The notes under the pieces were generated by a model. It made no database searches. It was not told where the DNA came from and worked only from the letters and a program-made list of their open reading frames with translations. A program made the position numbers and the translations under genes. This document shows, in pieces, positions 32,807-42,837 of a stretch of 64,000 nucleotides of DNA. The DNA is taken from contig NZ_LPUX01000064.1 in the NCBI RefSeq assembly GCF_001651865.1, positions 434,001 through 498,000 on the forward strand, read 5' to 3'. The stretch comes from Sinorhizobium glycinis (GTDB lineage Bacteria > Pseudomonadota > Alphaproteobacteria > Rhizobiales > Rhizobiaceae). Position 1 is the first letter of the stretch. Every line of letters begins with the position of its first letter.

Positions 32807-33784
32807 TCAGTCGGCGTACTGGCCGGCCGCCTCGATCACCGGCTTCCAGCGGGCGATCTCGCTTTCAAGCTTGGCCTTCAGCGCTGCCGGGGTCGCATCG
32901 GCTTCGCTCGACGGCTCGGTGCCGAGTTCTGCGAAGCGGGCCGCGACGTTCTCGTCCTTGAGAGCCTTCTGCAGCGACTTGGACAGGCGATCGGTGACCT
33001 CTGCGGGCGTCCCCTTCGGCGCATAGATGCCGTGCCAGATGCCGACCTGGAAGCCCTGAAGACCGGCTTCTTCAGCCGTCGGCAGGTCCGGGAAGATCTT
33101 CAGCCGCTTCGGCGAGGTCACGGCATAGGCCTTGATCGTGCCGCCCTGGATCTGCTTCGTCGTGTTGGTCGTCTGGTCGCACATGATATCCACCTGGCCG
33201 CCGAGGAGATCGGTCATCGCCGGGCCGGTGCCCTTGTAGGGCACTGTCGTCAGCTGCGTGTCGATGGCGTCCATGAACATCATGCCGCAGAGATGCGAGG
33301 CGGCGCCGATGCCGGCATTGGCGACCGTCACCGTATCCTTGTTGGCCTTGGCGTATTCGATCAGCCCCTTGAGATCTGTCGGTTCGAAATCCTTGCGGGC
33401 GACGATGGTCATCGGCACCTCGGTGACGAGGCCGACATATTCGAAGGCGTTCAGCGTGTCATAGGCGAGCTTGCGATAGAGCGTCGCGCTGGTCGCCATG
33501 CCGATATGGTGCAAGAGGACCGTGTAGCCGTCGGGATCGGCCTGGGCGACGCGGCCCGCACCGAGCGTGCCGCCGGCGCCGCCGACGTTCTCGACGATGA
33601 TCTGCTGGCCGAGGTCCTTCGACATGGATTCGGCGACGAGGCGGGCGACCGTATCGGTCGGGCCGCCGGCCGAGAAGGGCACCACCATGGTGATCGTGCG
33701 CTCCGGATAGGTTTGGGCGCTGGCCGAAGCGGCAAACAGGGAAACGGCGGCGACGGCGCCCAGAAGCGCGTTCAAAATTTTCAT
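32807..33784 (-). CDS. tctC: Tripartite tricarboxylate transporter solute-binding protein (TctC/Bug family)
   Basis: A 325-residue periplasmic receptor. The signal peptide MKILNALLGAVAAVSLFAAS is cleaved near ASA/Q, and the mature protein opens with YPERTITMVVPFSAGGPTDT and VENVGGAGGTLGA, the Bug/TctC signature. GGGAGGAAAAA precedes ATG 33784. The ligand is probably a carboxylate; the exact one is unknown. It heads the operon, separated from tctB by 347 bp. Confidence 0.94.
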   Translation of the reverse strand: MKILNALLGAVAAVSLFAASASAQTYPERTITMVVPFSAGGPTDTVARLVAESMSKDLGQQIIVENVGGAGGTLGAGRVAQADPDGYTVLLHHIGMATSATLYRKLAYDTLNAFEYVGLVTEVPMTIVARKDFEPTDLKGLIEYAKANKDTVTVANAGIGAASHLCGMMFMDAIDTQLTTVPYKGTGPAMTDLLGGQVDIMCDQTTNTTKQIQGGTIKAYAVTSPKRLKIFPDLPTAEEAGLQGFQVGIWHGIYAPKGTPAEVTDRLSKSLQKALKDENVAARFAELGTEPSSEADATPAALKAKLESEIARWKPVIEAAGQYAD

Positions 33785-34003
33785 TTTTTCCTCCCGGATG
33801 ACTTTGTCCACCAGCCGGCACGGTTCCTCCCGCCGGTCCTGGTTGCACCCATTAGCAAACGGGATTTTACCACAGACAACCGCCGTCTGCGGCGGTTTCG
33901 CGCATTTGTCGCGCGAGCGGCGGGGCGATGGGTGGATTCGGAAACAAAAGCGCGTGGCGATGGGTGGATCTCCACCCATTTGGCTCAGGCGTGGCAAGCC
34001 GAA

Positions 34004-34041
34004 ACGCCCCTCCCCAACCCCTCCCCACAAGGGGAGGGGCT
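34004..34041 (+). repeat. Mosaic repeat, copy e
   Basis: cccctccccacaaggggagg core, with another ccccaaccc block before it; it folds on itself and is inverted relative to copy f. Confidence 0.6.
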
Positions 34042-34128
34042 TCGATGCCGTGCCGACTCCCTCTCTTTTTCTTTACCTTTGGAGCCATTTCGTAGGAGTC
34101 GGAAAGGGAAGAGGGTGCCGCGAGTATA

Positions 34129-34161
34129 CCCCTCCCCCTTGTGGGGAGGGGTTGGGGAGGG
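34129..34161 (-). repeat. Mosaic repeat, copy f
   Basis: Inverted copy of e (cccttgtggggaggggttgg), about 90 bp away. The e-f pair could form a long hairpin after the pseudouridine synthase gene. Confidence 0.6.
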
Positions 34162-34188
34162 TCATGTTGCGTGCGAATCGGCTGCCCG

Positions 34189-35010
34189 TCAAAGTCCCGT
34201 GCGCCGTCTCAGATACTCGACCTCCACGTCCGTCAGCGGTCGGCTTGCCCCCTTCGGGAGGTCGCCGAGGCCGATCTCGCCGATCGAGACACGGATGAGC
34301 CGCAGGCATTCGAAACCGAGCGCGTCCAGCATGCGGCGAATCTGCCGGTTGCGCCCTTCCTGCAGCTCGACCTCGATCCAGGAGGTCTTGTCGCCGCTCC
34401 TCAGGCCGCGAACATGCGTGGCTTTGAGCACCTCGCCGCCCTCGCTGACCCCGCCCATCATCGCCTGTGTCGATGCCTCATCGAGAAGACCGCGAAGCTG
34501 GACGTGGTAGATCTTGCCGATATGGGTGGTGGGATCGAGGAGGCGCTGGGCCAGCACCGTATCGTTGGTGAAGAGCAACAACCCTTCGCTCGCCTTGTCC
34601 AAACGGCCAACCGGCGAGAGAAAGCGGGCATCGGCCTCGGCGAGACAATTGAACACCGTCGGCCGCCCCTCCGGGTCGTCGCGCGTCGTCACGACGCCGC
34701 GCGGCTTGTTCAGCATCAGGTAGACCTTCGCCTCGGCCGCGATCGCGGTTCCGTCGACGGCGATCCGGTCCCTGTCGATGTCGACCCAGTGCGAAAGGTC
34801 GGTCGTCTTCCGGCCGCCGACGCTGACGCGGCCCTCGGCAATCAGCTTTTCCGCCTGCGTGCGCGAGCAGTAGCCGAGCTTGGAGAGCGCCCGGGCGAGG
34901 GTGACGCGCCTGCCGGCCTCCGCACCGATCCTTGCTTCATCGACTCGCCTTTTCGCCGAAGGACGGCCCTGCTTCACCCGACTGTCTCCGCGTCGTTGCC
35001 AGAGTTCCAT
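34189..35010 (-). CDS. S4-domain rRNA pseudouridine synthase (RsuA/RluB family)
   Basis: A 273-residue RNA-modifying enzyme. A basic N-terminus leads to an S4 RNA-binding domain (VTLARALSKLGYCSRTQAEK). The catalytic domain holds YLMLNKPRGVVTT and the catalytic-Asp motif SPVGRLDKASEGLLLF. The C-terminal region ELQEGRNRQIRRMLDALGFE is typical of RluB/RluE/RsuA. It probably isomerises uridine in 16S or 23S rRNA. ATG 35010 is the first convincing start; the upstream frame is not family-like and no strong ribosome site is seen. Confidence 0.9.
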   Translation of the reverse strand: MELWQRRGDSRVKQGRPSAKRRVDEARIGAEAGRRVTLARALSKLGYCSRTQAEKLIAEGRVSVGGRKTTDLSHWVDIDRDRIAVDGTAIAAEAKVYLMLNKPRGVVTTRDDPEGRPTVFNCLAEADARFLSPVGRLDKASEGLLLFTNDTVLAQRLLDPTTHIGKIYHVQLRGLLDEASTQAMMGGVSEGGEVLKATHVRGLRSGDKTSWIEVELQEGRNRQIRRMLDALGFECLRLIRVSIGEIGLGDLPKGASRPLTDVEVEYLRRRTGL

Positions 35011-35178
35011 CTGACACAATCCGCGTTGCGGGACCAGAGGAGATAGCCGTCGATTGTCGTCGCTTTGAGGTGAAGACCACAAGTGGTAATCTTGCTGCAG
35101 ACTTGTTTGAGGGGGGCCGTCTCGGAAAGGCACTTTAAAGCGGATGCCTTCTCCGATACCGAGGGGGAGACGCGGATC

Positions 35179-36555
35179 ATGCGCAAGTCAATTCTAGGGG
35201 GCATGGCTGCCCTGGCAGCCTCGGCGCTGCTGCAGTTCGGGAACACGTCGCTCATTTCGCCGGCCCTCGCCCAAGAAACGCCCGCTCCACCCGGGCAGCA
35301 GCAGGCTGCGCCCGAACCGCTGAGCGATGAGGAGCTTGAGGTGCTCGTCGCCCCGATCGCGCTCTATCCGGATGAACTGGTGGCGCTCGTCTCTGCAGCG
35401 TCGCTCTACCCGCTGCAGATCGTCGAGGCGGAACGGTTTCTCGAAGCCCGCAAGAAGAAGCCCGAGCTGAAACCGAAGGAAAGCTGGGACGGCAGCATCA
35501 TCTCGCTCTTGAACTATCCCGAGATCGTCAAGATGATGAGCGAGGACCTCGAATGGACGCAGGCCTTCGGCGAGGCGATCGCCAATCAGCAGAAGGACGT
35601 TTTGATCGCCATCCAGCAACTGCGCGACGAGGCGGTGGCCAAGGACATCATCGAGACCGACGACAAGATCAAGGTGGTCGAGGAGGGTGACAACATCATC
35701 ATCCAGTCGGCGAACCCGGAAGTCATCTACGTGCCGCAGTATCCGCCGGAGATGCTTTACGAGCCGGACTACGCGCCGGTGCCGATCGATTACTATGACG
35801 ACCCCTATCCCGCCTATTGGTATCCGGGCGCGGCCTTCTTCGCCGGCGCCGTCACCGGCGCGATCTTCGGCGCCATCGTCGACTGGGACGATTGGGGCGT
35901 GTGGGGTGGCCGCTGGGACGGCGACATCGATGTCGACTGCAACAAGTGCTTCAACGACATCGACTTCGACGGCAAGGTCAACTTCAACGACATCGACTGG
36001 AAGAATGTCGACCGCAGCAAGATCAGCTTCGATCGCGACCAGCTCCAGAAATTCGACCGGTCGAGCATCAAGAACAACATCAAGGCCAGGGGCGACAACA
36101 ACCTGCGCAACCGCGCGGCCGCGATCAACCGCGATCGGCCGCAAGCGCGACCGGGCGGCGGGGGCGGTGAGCTCAAGGATGTGCGCAAGAGCACACTCGA
36201 GGGCCTGAAGGCCCAACCGAGACGCGAAGCCGCGGCACGGCCCGGCGGCCGGACGGCGGCGAAGGCAAAGGCTGGCGGCGGCAAGCCGAGCGTCAACCGT
36301 CCAAAGGGCCAGAAGTCTTCGGTCAACCGGCCGGCCGGCAAGAAGAAGATGGCGGCGAAGGCGCAGAACCGGCCCAAAAAGCCCTCGGGCCTCGGCAACG
36401 TCAACACCGGCCGGCGCGAGGTGGCCTCGTCGCGGCGCGGCGGCCACAGCATGGGCGGCGGCCATCGTGGCGGCGGACGGCCGCAGATGAGCCGCGGCGG
36501 TGGCAGACCGCCGATGGCGCGCGGCGGCGGCCGCGGTGGCGGGCGCAGACGGTGA
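35179..36555 (+). CDS. DUF3300 family secreted protein
   Basis: A 458-residue exported protein. The signal peptide (MRKSILGGMAALAASALLQF..., cleavage near ALA/Q at 32) is followed by the DUF3300 domain (about 55-270) with LSDEELEVLVAPIALYPDEL, VIYVPQYPPEMLYEPDYAPV and an Asp-rich run. That run includes NDIDFDGKVNFNDIDWKNVD. The C-terminal 120 residues are Arg/Gly/Lys-rich and low complexity (GRRR end). Function unknown; surface or envelope role inferred. It is linked to the following DUF2950 gene, a pairing I have seen described for this family. GGGGGAGACG precedes ATG 35179. Confidence 0.85.
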   Translation: MRKSILGGMAALAASALLQFGNTSLISPALAQETPAPPGQQQAAPEPLSDEELEVLVAPIALYPDELVALVSAASLYPLQIVEAERFLEARKKKPELKPKESWDGSIISLLNYPEIVKMMSEDLEWTQAFGEAIANQQKDVLIAIQQLRDEAVAKDIIETDDKIKVVEEGDNIIIQSANPEVIYVPQYPPEMLYEPDYAPVPIDYYDDPYPAYWYPGAAFFAGAVTGAIFGAIVDWDDWGVWGGRWDGDIDVDCNKCFNDIDFDGKVNFNDIDWKNVDRSKISFDRDQLQKFDRSSIKNNIKARGDNNLRNRAAAINRDRPQARPGGGGGELKDVRKSTLEGLKAQPRREAAARPGGRTAAKAKAGGGKPSVNRPKGQKSSVNRPAGKKKMAAKAQNRPKKPSGLGNVNTGRREVASSRRGGHSMGGGHRGGGRPQMSRGGGRPPMARGGGRGGGRRR

Positions 36556-36572
36556 GGGAGGGGAGCACGACG

Positions 36573-37520
36573 ATGACCAGGCTTTTGCACGGACTGCTGC
36601 TCGGATCGGTCCTCTCGCTTGCGCTCGCCATTGCACCGGGCGATGCCGCGCTTGCGCAGGCACAGCCGCCGGACATCGATGACTATGCCGCGGCCGACGA
36701 CCCGCCCGCCTTCGACGATCCGGCCAAGGCGGTGGAGGCCTTCAAGGAGCGGCTTGCCGCCAATGATTTCGACGGCCTTGCGAAGCTTCTCGGCCTCGAC
36801 GCGGCAAAGGTCCGCACCGGCGAGGACGCGATGGAAACCTTCGCGCAGATTCGCGAAGGCGCGGCCCGCAATGTCCGGGTGCGCGAAATCGAGGGCCGCA
36901 AGGTTATCGAGGTCGGCGACCGGCTCTGGCCGCTGCCGTTCCCGATCAGCAAGGGCGAGGACGGCAAGTGGGCCTTCGATACCCATGTGGGGCTCGAGGA
37001 GATCGTCAACCGGCGTGTCGGCGAGAACGAACTCGAGGCGATCGAGACGGTGCGCGCCTATGTCGAGGCGCAGAAGGACTATGCATCTCGGGACCGCGAC
37101 GCCGACGGCGTCCTCGAATACGCCCAGAGGCTGATCAGCAGCGAGGGCCAGACCGACGGGCTGTACTGGCCGGCCGGCGCGGGCGAGGAGACAAGCCCGG
37201 TCGGCGACGCGATCAACGAGGCGGCGCTCGAGAAGGCAAAGGCCGGCGAGGGCTATTTCGGCTACCGCTACCGCATCGTGACCTCGCAAGGCGACAACAT
37301 CGCCGGCGGCAGACACGACTATGTCATCAACGGCAACATGATCGCCGGCTTCGCGCTGATCGCCTGGCCGGTCGCCTATGCCGAAACGGGCGTCAAGACG
37401 TTCGTCGTCAACCAGCAGGGCATCGTCTACGAGAGGGATCTCGGGGCCAGCACCGAGGCGATCGTGCCGTTCATCGACCGCTTCGATCCGGACGACAAGT
37501 GGACCGTGGTGAGCGATTAA
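36573..37520 (+). CDS. DUF2950 family secreted protein
   Basis: A 315-residue exported protein. Its signal peptide is MTRLLHGLLLGSVLSLALAI with cleavage near ALAQAQ. The DUF2950 domain runs over the rest and contains LPFPISKGEDGKWAFDTHVG, YFGYRYRIVTSQGDNIAGG and FALIAWPVAYAETGVKTFVV. It starts 17 bp after the DUF3300 gene, with GAGGGGAGC upstream. The two likely work together in the envelope. Catalytic role unknown. Confidence 0.87.
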   Translation: MTRLLHGLLLGSVLSLALAIAPGDAALAQAQPPDIDDYAAADDPPAFDDPAKAVEAFKERLAANDFDGLAKLLGLDAAKVRTGEDAMETFAQIREGAARNVRVREIEGRKVIEVGDRLWPLPFPISKGEDGKWAFDTHVGLEEIVNRRVGENELEAIETVRAYVEAQKDYASRDRDADGVLEYAQRLISSEGQTDGLYWPAGAGEETSPVGDAINEAALEKAKAGEGYFGYRYRIVTSQGDNIAGGRHDYVINGNMIAGFALIAWPVAYAETGVKTFVVNQQGIVYERDLGASTEAIVPFIDRFDPDDKWTVVSD

Positions 37521-37566
37521 ATCAGGCCGGAAGCTGCTCCGCAGACTTGCTGCAAATTGCCCCTCT

Positions 37567-37609
37567 CCTCGGGTTTGACCCTGGGCTTGACCCAGGGCTC
37601 GACCCGAGG
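37567..37609. repeat. Nested inverted repeat downstream of the DUF2950 gene
   Basis: Outer arms CCTCGGGT (37567-37574) / ACCCGAGG (37602-37609) and inner CCCTGGG / CCCAGGG, joined by ttga-type spacers. It is a typical rhizobial cctcgggcttgacccgagg-type hairpin and may end transcription of both flanking convergent genes. Confidence 0.6.
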
Positions 37610-37690
37610 ACTAGTGGTGGGCCTGGCGTGCGATTGACCAAATGATGCGTTCCCTCGGTAGGCTGTCCGTAGCCTATGCTGTCGTCGCGC

Positions 37691-38167
37691 CTATCGTCGC
37701 GTCGACTGTTTCGTTCCGGTCCGAGTCGCAAGCACGTTTCGGATCGAAAAGCTCGAATGGATGCGCGAAACCCCCGGAAGGGCGGAAAGGATCTCCTTGT
37801 GAATGCGCTCGAACTCGCCGGCATTGGCGACTTCGACACGCAGCAAATAGTCCGATCCACCGGTCATCAGGAAGCACTCCTTTATTTCGGGGTGCCTTCG
37901 CACGGCGGCCTCGAACCGATCGAGGTAGTCCTCCGTCTGACGATCCAGCGTGATGTTGATGATGACAGCAATGGTGGCTTCGACGTTGGATGTATCCACC
38001 AGTGCGGTGTAACCACGGATAACGCCGGCCTGCTCCATCAGCTTTATTCGTCTGAGACAGGCCGATGGCGAAAGCCCGACTTCCGTGGCCAGGCTGGCAT
38101 TGCTGCGTCGCGCATCCAGCCGCAGGAGCCGAAGGATACTACGGTCTATCGCGTCAAGTGCATTCAT
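37691..38167 (-). CDS. Lrp/AsnC-family regulator of the D-amino-acid locus
   Basis: A 158-residue Lrp-type regulator. An N-terminal HTH (DAIDRSILRLLRLDARRSNA and LSPSACLRRIKLMEQAGVI) is followed by the RAM ligand domain (VIINITLDRQTEDYLDRFEA; GGSDYLLRVEVANAGEFERI). It is divergent from alr-dadA-ridA, so by analogy with DadR it should activate that operon in response to alanine or another amino acid. The 125-bp intergenic gap is AT-richer than the genes. Confidence 0.92.
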   Translation of the reverse strand: MNALDAIDRSILRLLRLDARRSNASLATEVGLSPSACLRRIKLMEQAGVIRGYTALVDTSNVEATIAVIINITLDRQTEDYLDRFEAAVRRHPEIKECFLMTGGSDYLLRVEVANAGEFERIHKEILSALPGVSRIHSSFSIRNVLATRTGTKQSTRR

Positions 38168-38292
38168 TGCAGATCATGCCAATTCTTCTTCGTTTCCTTC
38201 AAAGATCATGGTTTGACGCAACGATCAATCACTTTTTCCTCGGCAATTTCACGATCGTTTCACTAAGCTCCCCGTCAACGCGGGAGGCCGGC

Positions 38293-39426
38293 ATGGACGG
38301 GACTATACAGGCAGGCAGGCAAGGCGGGTCGACGGTCAGGGGCGGCGCATCGGGCTACCTGACCGTCGACCTCGCGGCCCTTGCTCGCAACTACGAAAAA
38401 CTCTCGGGGGAGGTTGCCCCAGCTCGCGCTGCGGCAGTCGTCAAGGCCGATGCCTACGGGCTTGGTGCAGGCCAGGTCGGCGCCAAGCTACATGCCCAAG
38501 GCTGCCGGGATTTCTTCGTTGCCCAATTTGTCGAGGCGGTTCGGTTGCGACCGCATCTGCCCGGCGATGCGCAGATATTCGTGTTGAATGGCCTGCAACC
38601 CGGCAACGAACCCGGCTGCGCGCAGCAGGGCATCATCCCGGTCATCAATTCGATGGAACAGTGGCAGCGATGGTCCGCTATGGCACAGGCGCTGGGCCGC
38701 GCGTTGCCGGGCGTGCTGCAATTCGATACCGGCATGTCGCGCCTCGGCCTGCCGCAGGAGGAGCGGGCGGCCCTTGCCGCCGCACTTCGAGTTGGCGGAA
38801 TGGTCGATGTGCTCTTCATCATGAGCCACCTCGCCTCCGCCGACGACGTCGAGAGCGAGCAGAACCTCAGCCAACTTGCCGAGATGACGCGCATCGCACG
38901 GCAGTTCTCCGGCTTCGACGTATCCTTTGCCAACTCGGGCGGCATATTTCTCGGTGGCGACTATCACGGCGTGGTTGCTCGCCCCGGCATCGCGCTCTAT
39001 GGCGGCGCGCCGACTGCCGGCGTGCCGAACCCCATGGAACCGGTCGTGCGGCTCGATGTCGCCGTCGTGCAGACGCGCACTGTCCCGGCCGGCGCGCGCG
39101 TCGGCTACAGCGGCACCCATGTCGCAGCGTTCGAAACCCGGCTCGCAACCATCGCCGCTGGTTATGCCGATGGCCTGCCGCGCAGCCTGAGCGGCAAGGG
39201 GGCAGTCTACTGCGACGGCGTGCGCTTGCCGATTGTTGGCCGCGTGTCCATGGACAGCATCACCATCGATATCACTGGGCTTCCTGCCGATCGGCTCACG
39301 CTCGGCAGCCTCGTGGAGGTCCTCGGGCCCCATCAGTCGCTCGACGACCTCGCTCGCGACGCCGGGACCATTTCCTACGAAATCCTGACCGGCCTCGGTC
39401 ATCGCTACGAGCGCCAGTACCGCTGA
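38293..39426 (+). CDS. alr: Alanine racemase
   Basis: A 377-residue PLP enzyme interconverting L- and D-alanine, probably the catabolic DadX-type. The PLP lysine lies in [15 protein letters not shown] (K51), and [19 protein letters not shown] and [14 protein letters not shown] complete the active-site set. It has about 20 extra N-terminal residues with low complexity. ATG 38293 is preceded by GGGAGGCC. It heads the operon with D-amino-acid dehydrogenase and RidA. Confidence 0.95.
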   Translation: MDGTIQAGRQGGSTVRGGASGYLTVDLAALARNYEKLSGEVAPARAAAVVKADAYGLGAGQVGAKLHAQGCRDFFVAQFVEAVRLRPHLPGDAQIFVLNGLQPGNEPGCAQQGIIPVINSMEQWQRWSAMAQALGRALPGVLQFDTGMSRLGLPQEERAALAAALRVGGMVDVLFIMSHLASADDVESEQNLSQLAEMTRIARQFSGFDVSFANSGGIFLGGDYHGVVARPGIALYGGAPTAGVPNPMEPVVRLDVAVVQTRTVPAGARVGYSGTHVAAFETRLATIAAGYADGLPRSLSGKGAVYCDGVRLPIVGRVSMDSITIDITGLPADRLTLGSLVEVLGPHQSLDDLARDAGTISYEILTGLGHRYERQYR

Positions 39427-39451
39427 CGCCTTCTTTCCCAGTGAGGACATC

Positions 39452-40702
39452 ATGAAAGTCATCGTTCTCGGCGCCGGCATTGTCGGTGTCACCTCGGCCT
39501 ACCAGCTTGCCAAGGCAGGTCATGAGGTGACCGTCATCGACCGCCAGTCCGGGCCTGCCTTGGAGACGAGCTTCGCCAACGCCGGCGAAGTCTCCTTCGG
39601 CTACTGCTCGCCCTGGGCTGCGCCCGGCATACCGATGAAGGCGATCAAGTGGCTGTTCATGGAGCATGCACCGCTGATCCTGCGTCCGAAGATCGATGCC
39701 GCCATGCTATGCTGGATGGTCAGGATGCTCTCGAACTGCACATCCGGGCGCTATGCGATCAACAAGAGCCGCATGCTGCGGCTTGCCGACTACAGCCGCA
39801 TCTCGCTCGCAGCGCTGCGCACTGAAACCGGCATTGCCTATGACGAGCGCATGCAGGGCACGCTGCAATTGTTCCGAACGCAGCAGCAACTCGATGCGTC
39901 CGGTAAGGACGTCAAGGCGCTCGCAGCCGACGGCATTCCCTACGAAGTGCTGGACCGCGATGGCTGCATCCGCGTCGAGCCGGCGCTGAAGCATGTACGC
40001 GACAAGATCGTTGGCGGCCTGCTGACACCGAAGGACGAGACCGGCGATTGCTTCAAATTCACCAACGCCTTGGCCAAGAAGGCGGACGAGCTCGGTGTAC
40101 GCTTCAACTACGGCAGCATCATTCGGGGTCTCGATGTGGAAGGCAGTCGCATACGAGGCGTCATCACCGCGCACGGAACGTTGCAGGCCGATGCCGTGGT
40201 AGTGGCGCTTGGCAGCTTCTCCCCGCTCCTCGTCAGACCGCACGGTATCCGTCTGCCGGTCTATCCGGTCAAAGGCTATTCGCTGACGATCCCGATCACC
40301 GACGCCGCACGCGCGCCGGAATCGACCGTCATGGACGAGACCTTCAAGATCGCTATTACCCGGCTCGGAGATCGCATCCGCGTTGGCGGCATGGCGGAGA
40401 TCTCCGGCTACACCAACGATCTCGGCGAGCCCCGCCGCCTGACGCTCCAACACTCCGTCACCGACCTCTTCCCGGGCGGCGACGTATCGAAAGCCAGTTT
40501 CTGGTCGGGCCTTCGCCCGATGACGCCGGATGGTACCCCGGTGATCGGTCCGACGAAGGTCGCCGGTCTCTATCTCAATACCGGTCACGGCACGCTCGGC
40601 TGGACAATGAGTTCAGGCTCGGCCCGGGTAATCGCCGATCTCGTCAGCGGCCGCAAGCCGGAGATCGACGCCACCGACCTTGCGATCGCCCGCTATGCGT
40701 GA
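39452..40702 (+). CDS. dadA: D-amino acid dehydrogenase small subunit type
   Basis: A 416-residue membrane-linked FAD flavoprotein oxidising D-alanine and other D-amino acids to 2-oxo acids and ammonia. The N-terminal Rossmann motif is [21 protein letters not shown]. Later are AFANAGEVS-like [20 protein letters not shown] and the C-terminal [19 protein letters not shown], all DadA hallmarks. GAGGA precedes ATG 39452, 25 bp after alr. The product imines are probably handled by the next gene. Confidence 0.95.
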   Translation: MKVIVLGAGIVGVTSAYQLAKAGHEVTVIDRQSGPALETSFANAGEVSFGYCSPWAAPGIPMKAIKWLFMEHAPLILRPKIDAAMLCWMVRMLSNCTSGRYAINKSRMLRLADYSRISLAALRTETGIAYDERMQGTLQLFRTQQQLDASGKDVKALAADGIPYEVLDRDGCIRVEPALKHVRDKIVGGLLTPKDETGDCFKFTNALAKKADELGVRFNYGSIIRGLDVEGSRIRGVITAHGTLQADAVVVALGSFSPLLVRPHGIRLPVYPVKGYSLTIPITDAARAPESTVMDETFKIAITRLGDRIRVGGMAEISGYTNDLGEPRRLTLQHSVTDLFPGGDVSKASFWSGLRPMTPDGTPVIGPTKVAGLYLNTGHGTLGWTMSSGSARVIADLVSGRKPEIDATDLAIARYA

Positions 40703-40738
40703 GCGGCCCTACTCAACCACTTATCGAGGAGACAAACG

Positions 40739-41116
40739 ATGATCCAGGAAATCCACACGAACGACGCGCCGGGCGCTGTCGGTCCCTTCTCGCAGGCGAT
40801 CAAGGTCGGCAACCTGCTGTTCGTCTCCGGCCAGCTCCCCATCGATCCGGAGACCGGCGAGTTCAACTCGGACGACGCAATCGCACAGGCCGATCAGTGC
40901 CTCAAAAACCTCGCCGCCATCGCCGCCGCCGCCGGTACAAGCCTTGCCAACACCGTCAAGACGACAGTTCTCCTGACCGATCTCGGGCATTTCGCGGAGA
41001 TCAACAAGGTCTACGCGGGCTTCTTCGTCAAGCCGTTCCCCGCACGCGCCTGCTATGAGGTCAGCGCCCTTCCGAAGGGTGCGAAGGTCGAGATCGAGGC
41101 TATAATAGCCCTTTGA
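40739..41116 (+). CDS. RidA family enamine/imine deaminase
   Basis: A 125-residue YjgF/RidA-fold trimer subunit. The segments APGAVGPFSQAIKVGNLLFV, SGQLPIDPETGEF and PFPARACYEVSALPKGAKVE contain the active-site arginine (PAR) and YEV set. It hydrolyses reactive 2-iminopropionate-type intermediates made by DadA. CGAGGAGACAAACG precedes ATG 40739. It ends the dad operon. Confidence 0.95.
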   Translation: MIQEIHTNDAPGAVGPFSQAIKVGNLLFVSGQLPIDPETGEFNSDDAIAQADQCLKNLAAIAAAAGTSLANTVKTTVLLTDLGHFAEINKVYAGFFVKPFPARACYEVSALPKGAKVEIEAIIAL

Positions 41117-41220
41117 GTGGCTTGGACAACGTTGTTGTGCATACGTCGAAAAACGGCCATGACATACCCGCGCTGCGTGACTGGCTGTTCGAGCAGCGCC
41201 GGTGAGATCGCCAGGCCCAT

Positions 41221-41964
41221 CTACGGCTGGGGGGCCTTTACCATCGTCCCCCCGCCTGCCGCCTGATCCGTCGGAAATACCTCGACGCGCGCCACGTCGA
41301 CATGAGCGGGAAGATCGATGACGTCGGCGATGATCCGGGCGATATGTTCCGGTTCGATCGCACGATAGCCGTCATAGAGAACGGCATCGGCACGGTCGTC
41401 GGCGATGGCGCTGCGATAAAGCGCGGTACGCACGCGCCCCGGCACGATTTCGCTGACACGGACGGAGGTGCCCAGGAGGTCGCATCTCAGATTGTCGCAA
41501 AACAGGCTGAGACCCGCCTTCGAGGGACCATAGGCGCCCATGTTGGGATAGGCCGCCTGGCCGCCGCTCGACCCGATGAAGATCAGATGCCCGCGCCGCC
41601 GCGTCACCATCCCGGGGAGGAACGCCCTGGTAAGATGCATCGGCGCCTTCAGGTTGACGTCGATCATTGCGTCGATTTCGGCGGGCTCTATTTCGTGAAA
41701 GAGCGCCCGCGTCGAAAGGATGCCGGCATTGTTGACGAGAATATCGACATCGATGCCGGAAAGCGCCCGGCCGATTGTCGCGGTATCGCGTACGTCGGCT
41801 GTGATCGTTCGCGCGCCCGTCCCTTCCGCAAGTTCTGCTAGCGCACGCTCGTTGCGACCGACCGCATAGACTTCCAGACCGCGTGCCCGCAATGCCGGCA
41901 CAATCGCCTTTCCAATGCCGCTGGTCGCACCGGTGACCAAAGCGACCCGATCACGCTCAGACAT
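41221..41964 (-). CDS. SDR-family oxidoreductase
   Basis: A 247-residue classical short-chain dehydrogenase. It has the dinucleotide motif [15 protein letters not shown], the catalytic Ser (FIGSSGG) and Y-x3-K (AYGPSKAG). The substrate is unknown; members include serine/3-hydroxyacid dehydrogenases (YdfG type). It overlaps the upstream SDR gene by 8 bp, so the two are co-translated. Confidence 0.9.
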   Translation of the reverse strand: MSERDRVALVTGATSGIGKAIVPALRARGLEVYAVGRNERALAELAEGTGARTITADVRDTATIGRALSGIDVDILVNNAGILSTRALFHEIEPAEIDAMIDVNLKAPMHLTRAFLPGMVTRRRGHLIFIGSSGGQAAYPNMGAYGPSKAGLSLFCDNLRCDLLGTSVRVSEIVPGRVRTALYRSAIADDRADAVLYDGYRAIEPEHIARIIADVIDLPAHVDVARVEVFPTDQAAGGGTMVKAPQP

Positions 41965-42706
41965 AGATGTAGCCTCCGCTCACGACCACATTTTCGCCGG
42001 TGGCATAGGTATTTCGGTGGGAAGCCATCATCACGATCCATTCGGCCATTTCGGACGGCTCGGCGGCCCGACCCAACGCGCTTGCCTTGGCAAGCTCCGG
42101 CAGGAAGCCGAGTTCCTTGGCACGGTCGGTGGCGAAACCGGCGGGAGCCACGGAATTGACGAGGATCTGGTCCTTTGCGCATTCCTGCGCGAAGGATTTC
42201 GTCAGGCTGACAACCGCTGCCTTGGTGGCAGCGTAGTGGGCGTTCTGCGGGTGCGCCTTGAAGGCATCGACGGAGGTCACATTGACGATGCGACCCGTCA
42301 CCTCGGGGAGGTTCACATGTTCGCGCATATGGCGGACCGCCGCCACCATCATGTGATAGGTACCCTTGACGTTGACCGCGTTCTCGAGATCCCACTCTTC
42401 GTCGGTGATGTCGAGAATTGGCTTGCGCGGATAGATGGCTGCGGAATTAACCAACACGTGAACGCGTCCGAGCTGTCCGGCGATCTCGCCGAAACCCCGA
42501 TGGGCAGTCTCGGCCCGGGAAATATCGGCGACGGCAGTGGCGACCTCTGCACCCAGTTCCTGCAATGCCCTCGCTGCCGACGCGAGAAGTTCGGGATTGC
42601 GGTCGATGAGTCCGATCTTGGTCGCTCCCTGCGAAATCATCAGCTTTGCCGTGACCAGGCCGAGGCCGGATGCGCCACCGACGATCACGGTCGTGAGATT
42701 TTTCAT
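41957..42706 (-). CDS. SDR-family oxidoreductase
   Basis: A 249-residue short-chain dehydrogenase. It has the dinucleotide motif [20 protein letters not shown] (an NNAG variant), Ser in VNVTSVDAF and the YAATKAAV active site. Charge after beta-2 (IDRN) suggests NAD(H). The partner SDR overlaps its 3' end. The pair sits downstream of a class IV aminotransferase gene on the same strand, so they may reduce or oxidise its 2-oxo acid or hydroxyl product; this is inference. Confidence 0.88.
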   Translation of the reverse strand: MKNLTTVIVGGASGLGLVTAKLMISQGATKIGLIDRNPELLASAARALQELGAEVATAVADISRAETAHRGFGEIAGQLGRVHVLVNSAAIYPRKPILDITDEEWDLENAVNVKGTYHMMVAAVRHMREHVNLPEVTGRIVNVTSVDAFKAHPQNAHYAATKAAVVSLTKSFAQECAKDQILVNSVAPAGFATDRAKELGFLPELAKASALGRAAEPSEMAEWIVMMASHRNTYATGENVVVSGGYIYV

Positions 42707-42837
42707 TGTTCACCTCGCTTCGCCCTCAGGCGATTTCCTGTGGTTGATCTGAATGACAATTCTGCCGAGGCGGCGTGTCCGACAGGCGCCGCCGCAGATT
42801 TCAGCGGGATGGTCAGGCGCAGTTTTCGCGCGCCCAG

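Larger units (their letters stand above)
33785..34188. other. Intergenic region with an inverted repeat pair
   Basis: No gene was recognised. It holds GC-rich mosaic repeats e and f (34004-34041 and 34129-34161) and a run of short direct repeats with ATGGGTGGATyC around 33927-33972. Confidence 0.6.

Noticed and set aside
37567-37609. Considered as a phage or integrase attachment site
   Set aside because: Symmetric hairpin repeat of the common rhizobial kind, with no integrase gene or direct-repeat pair.
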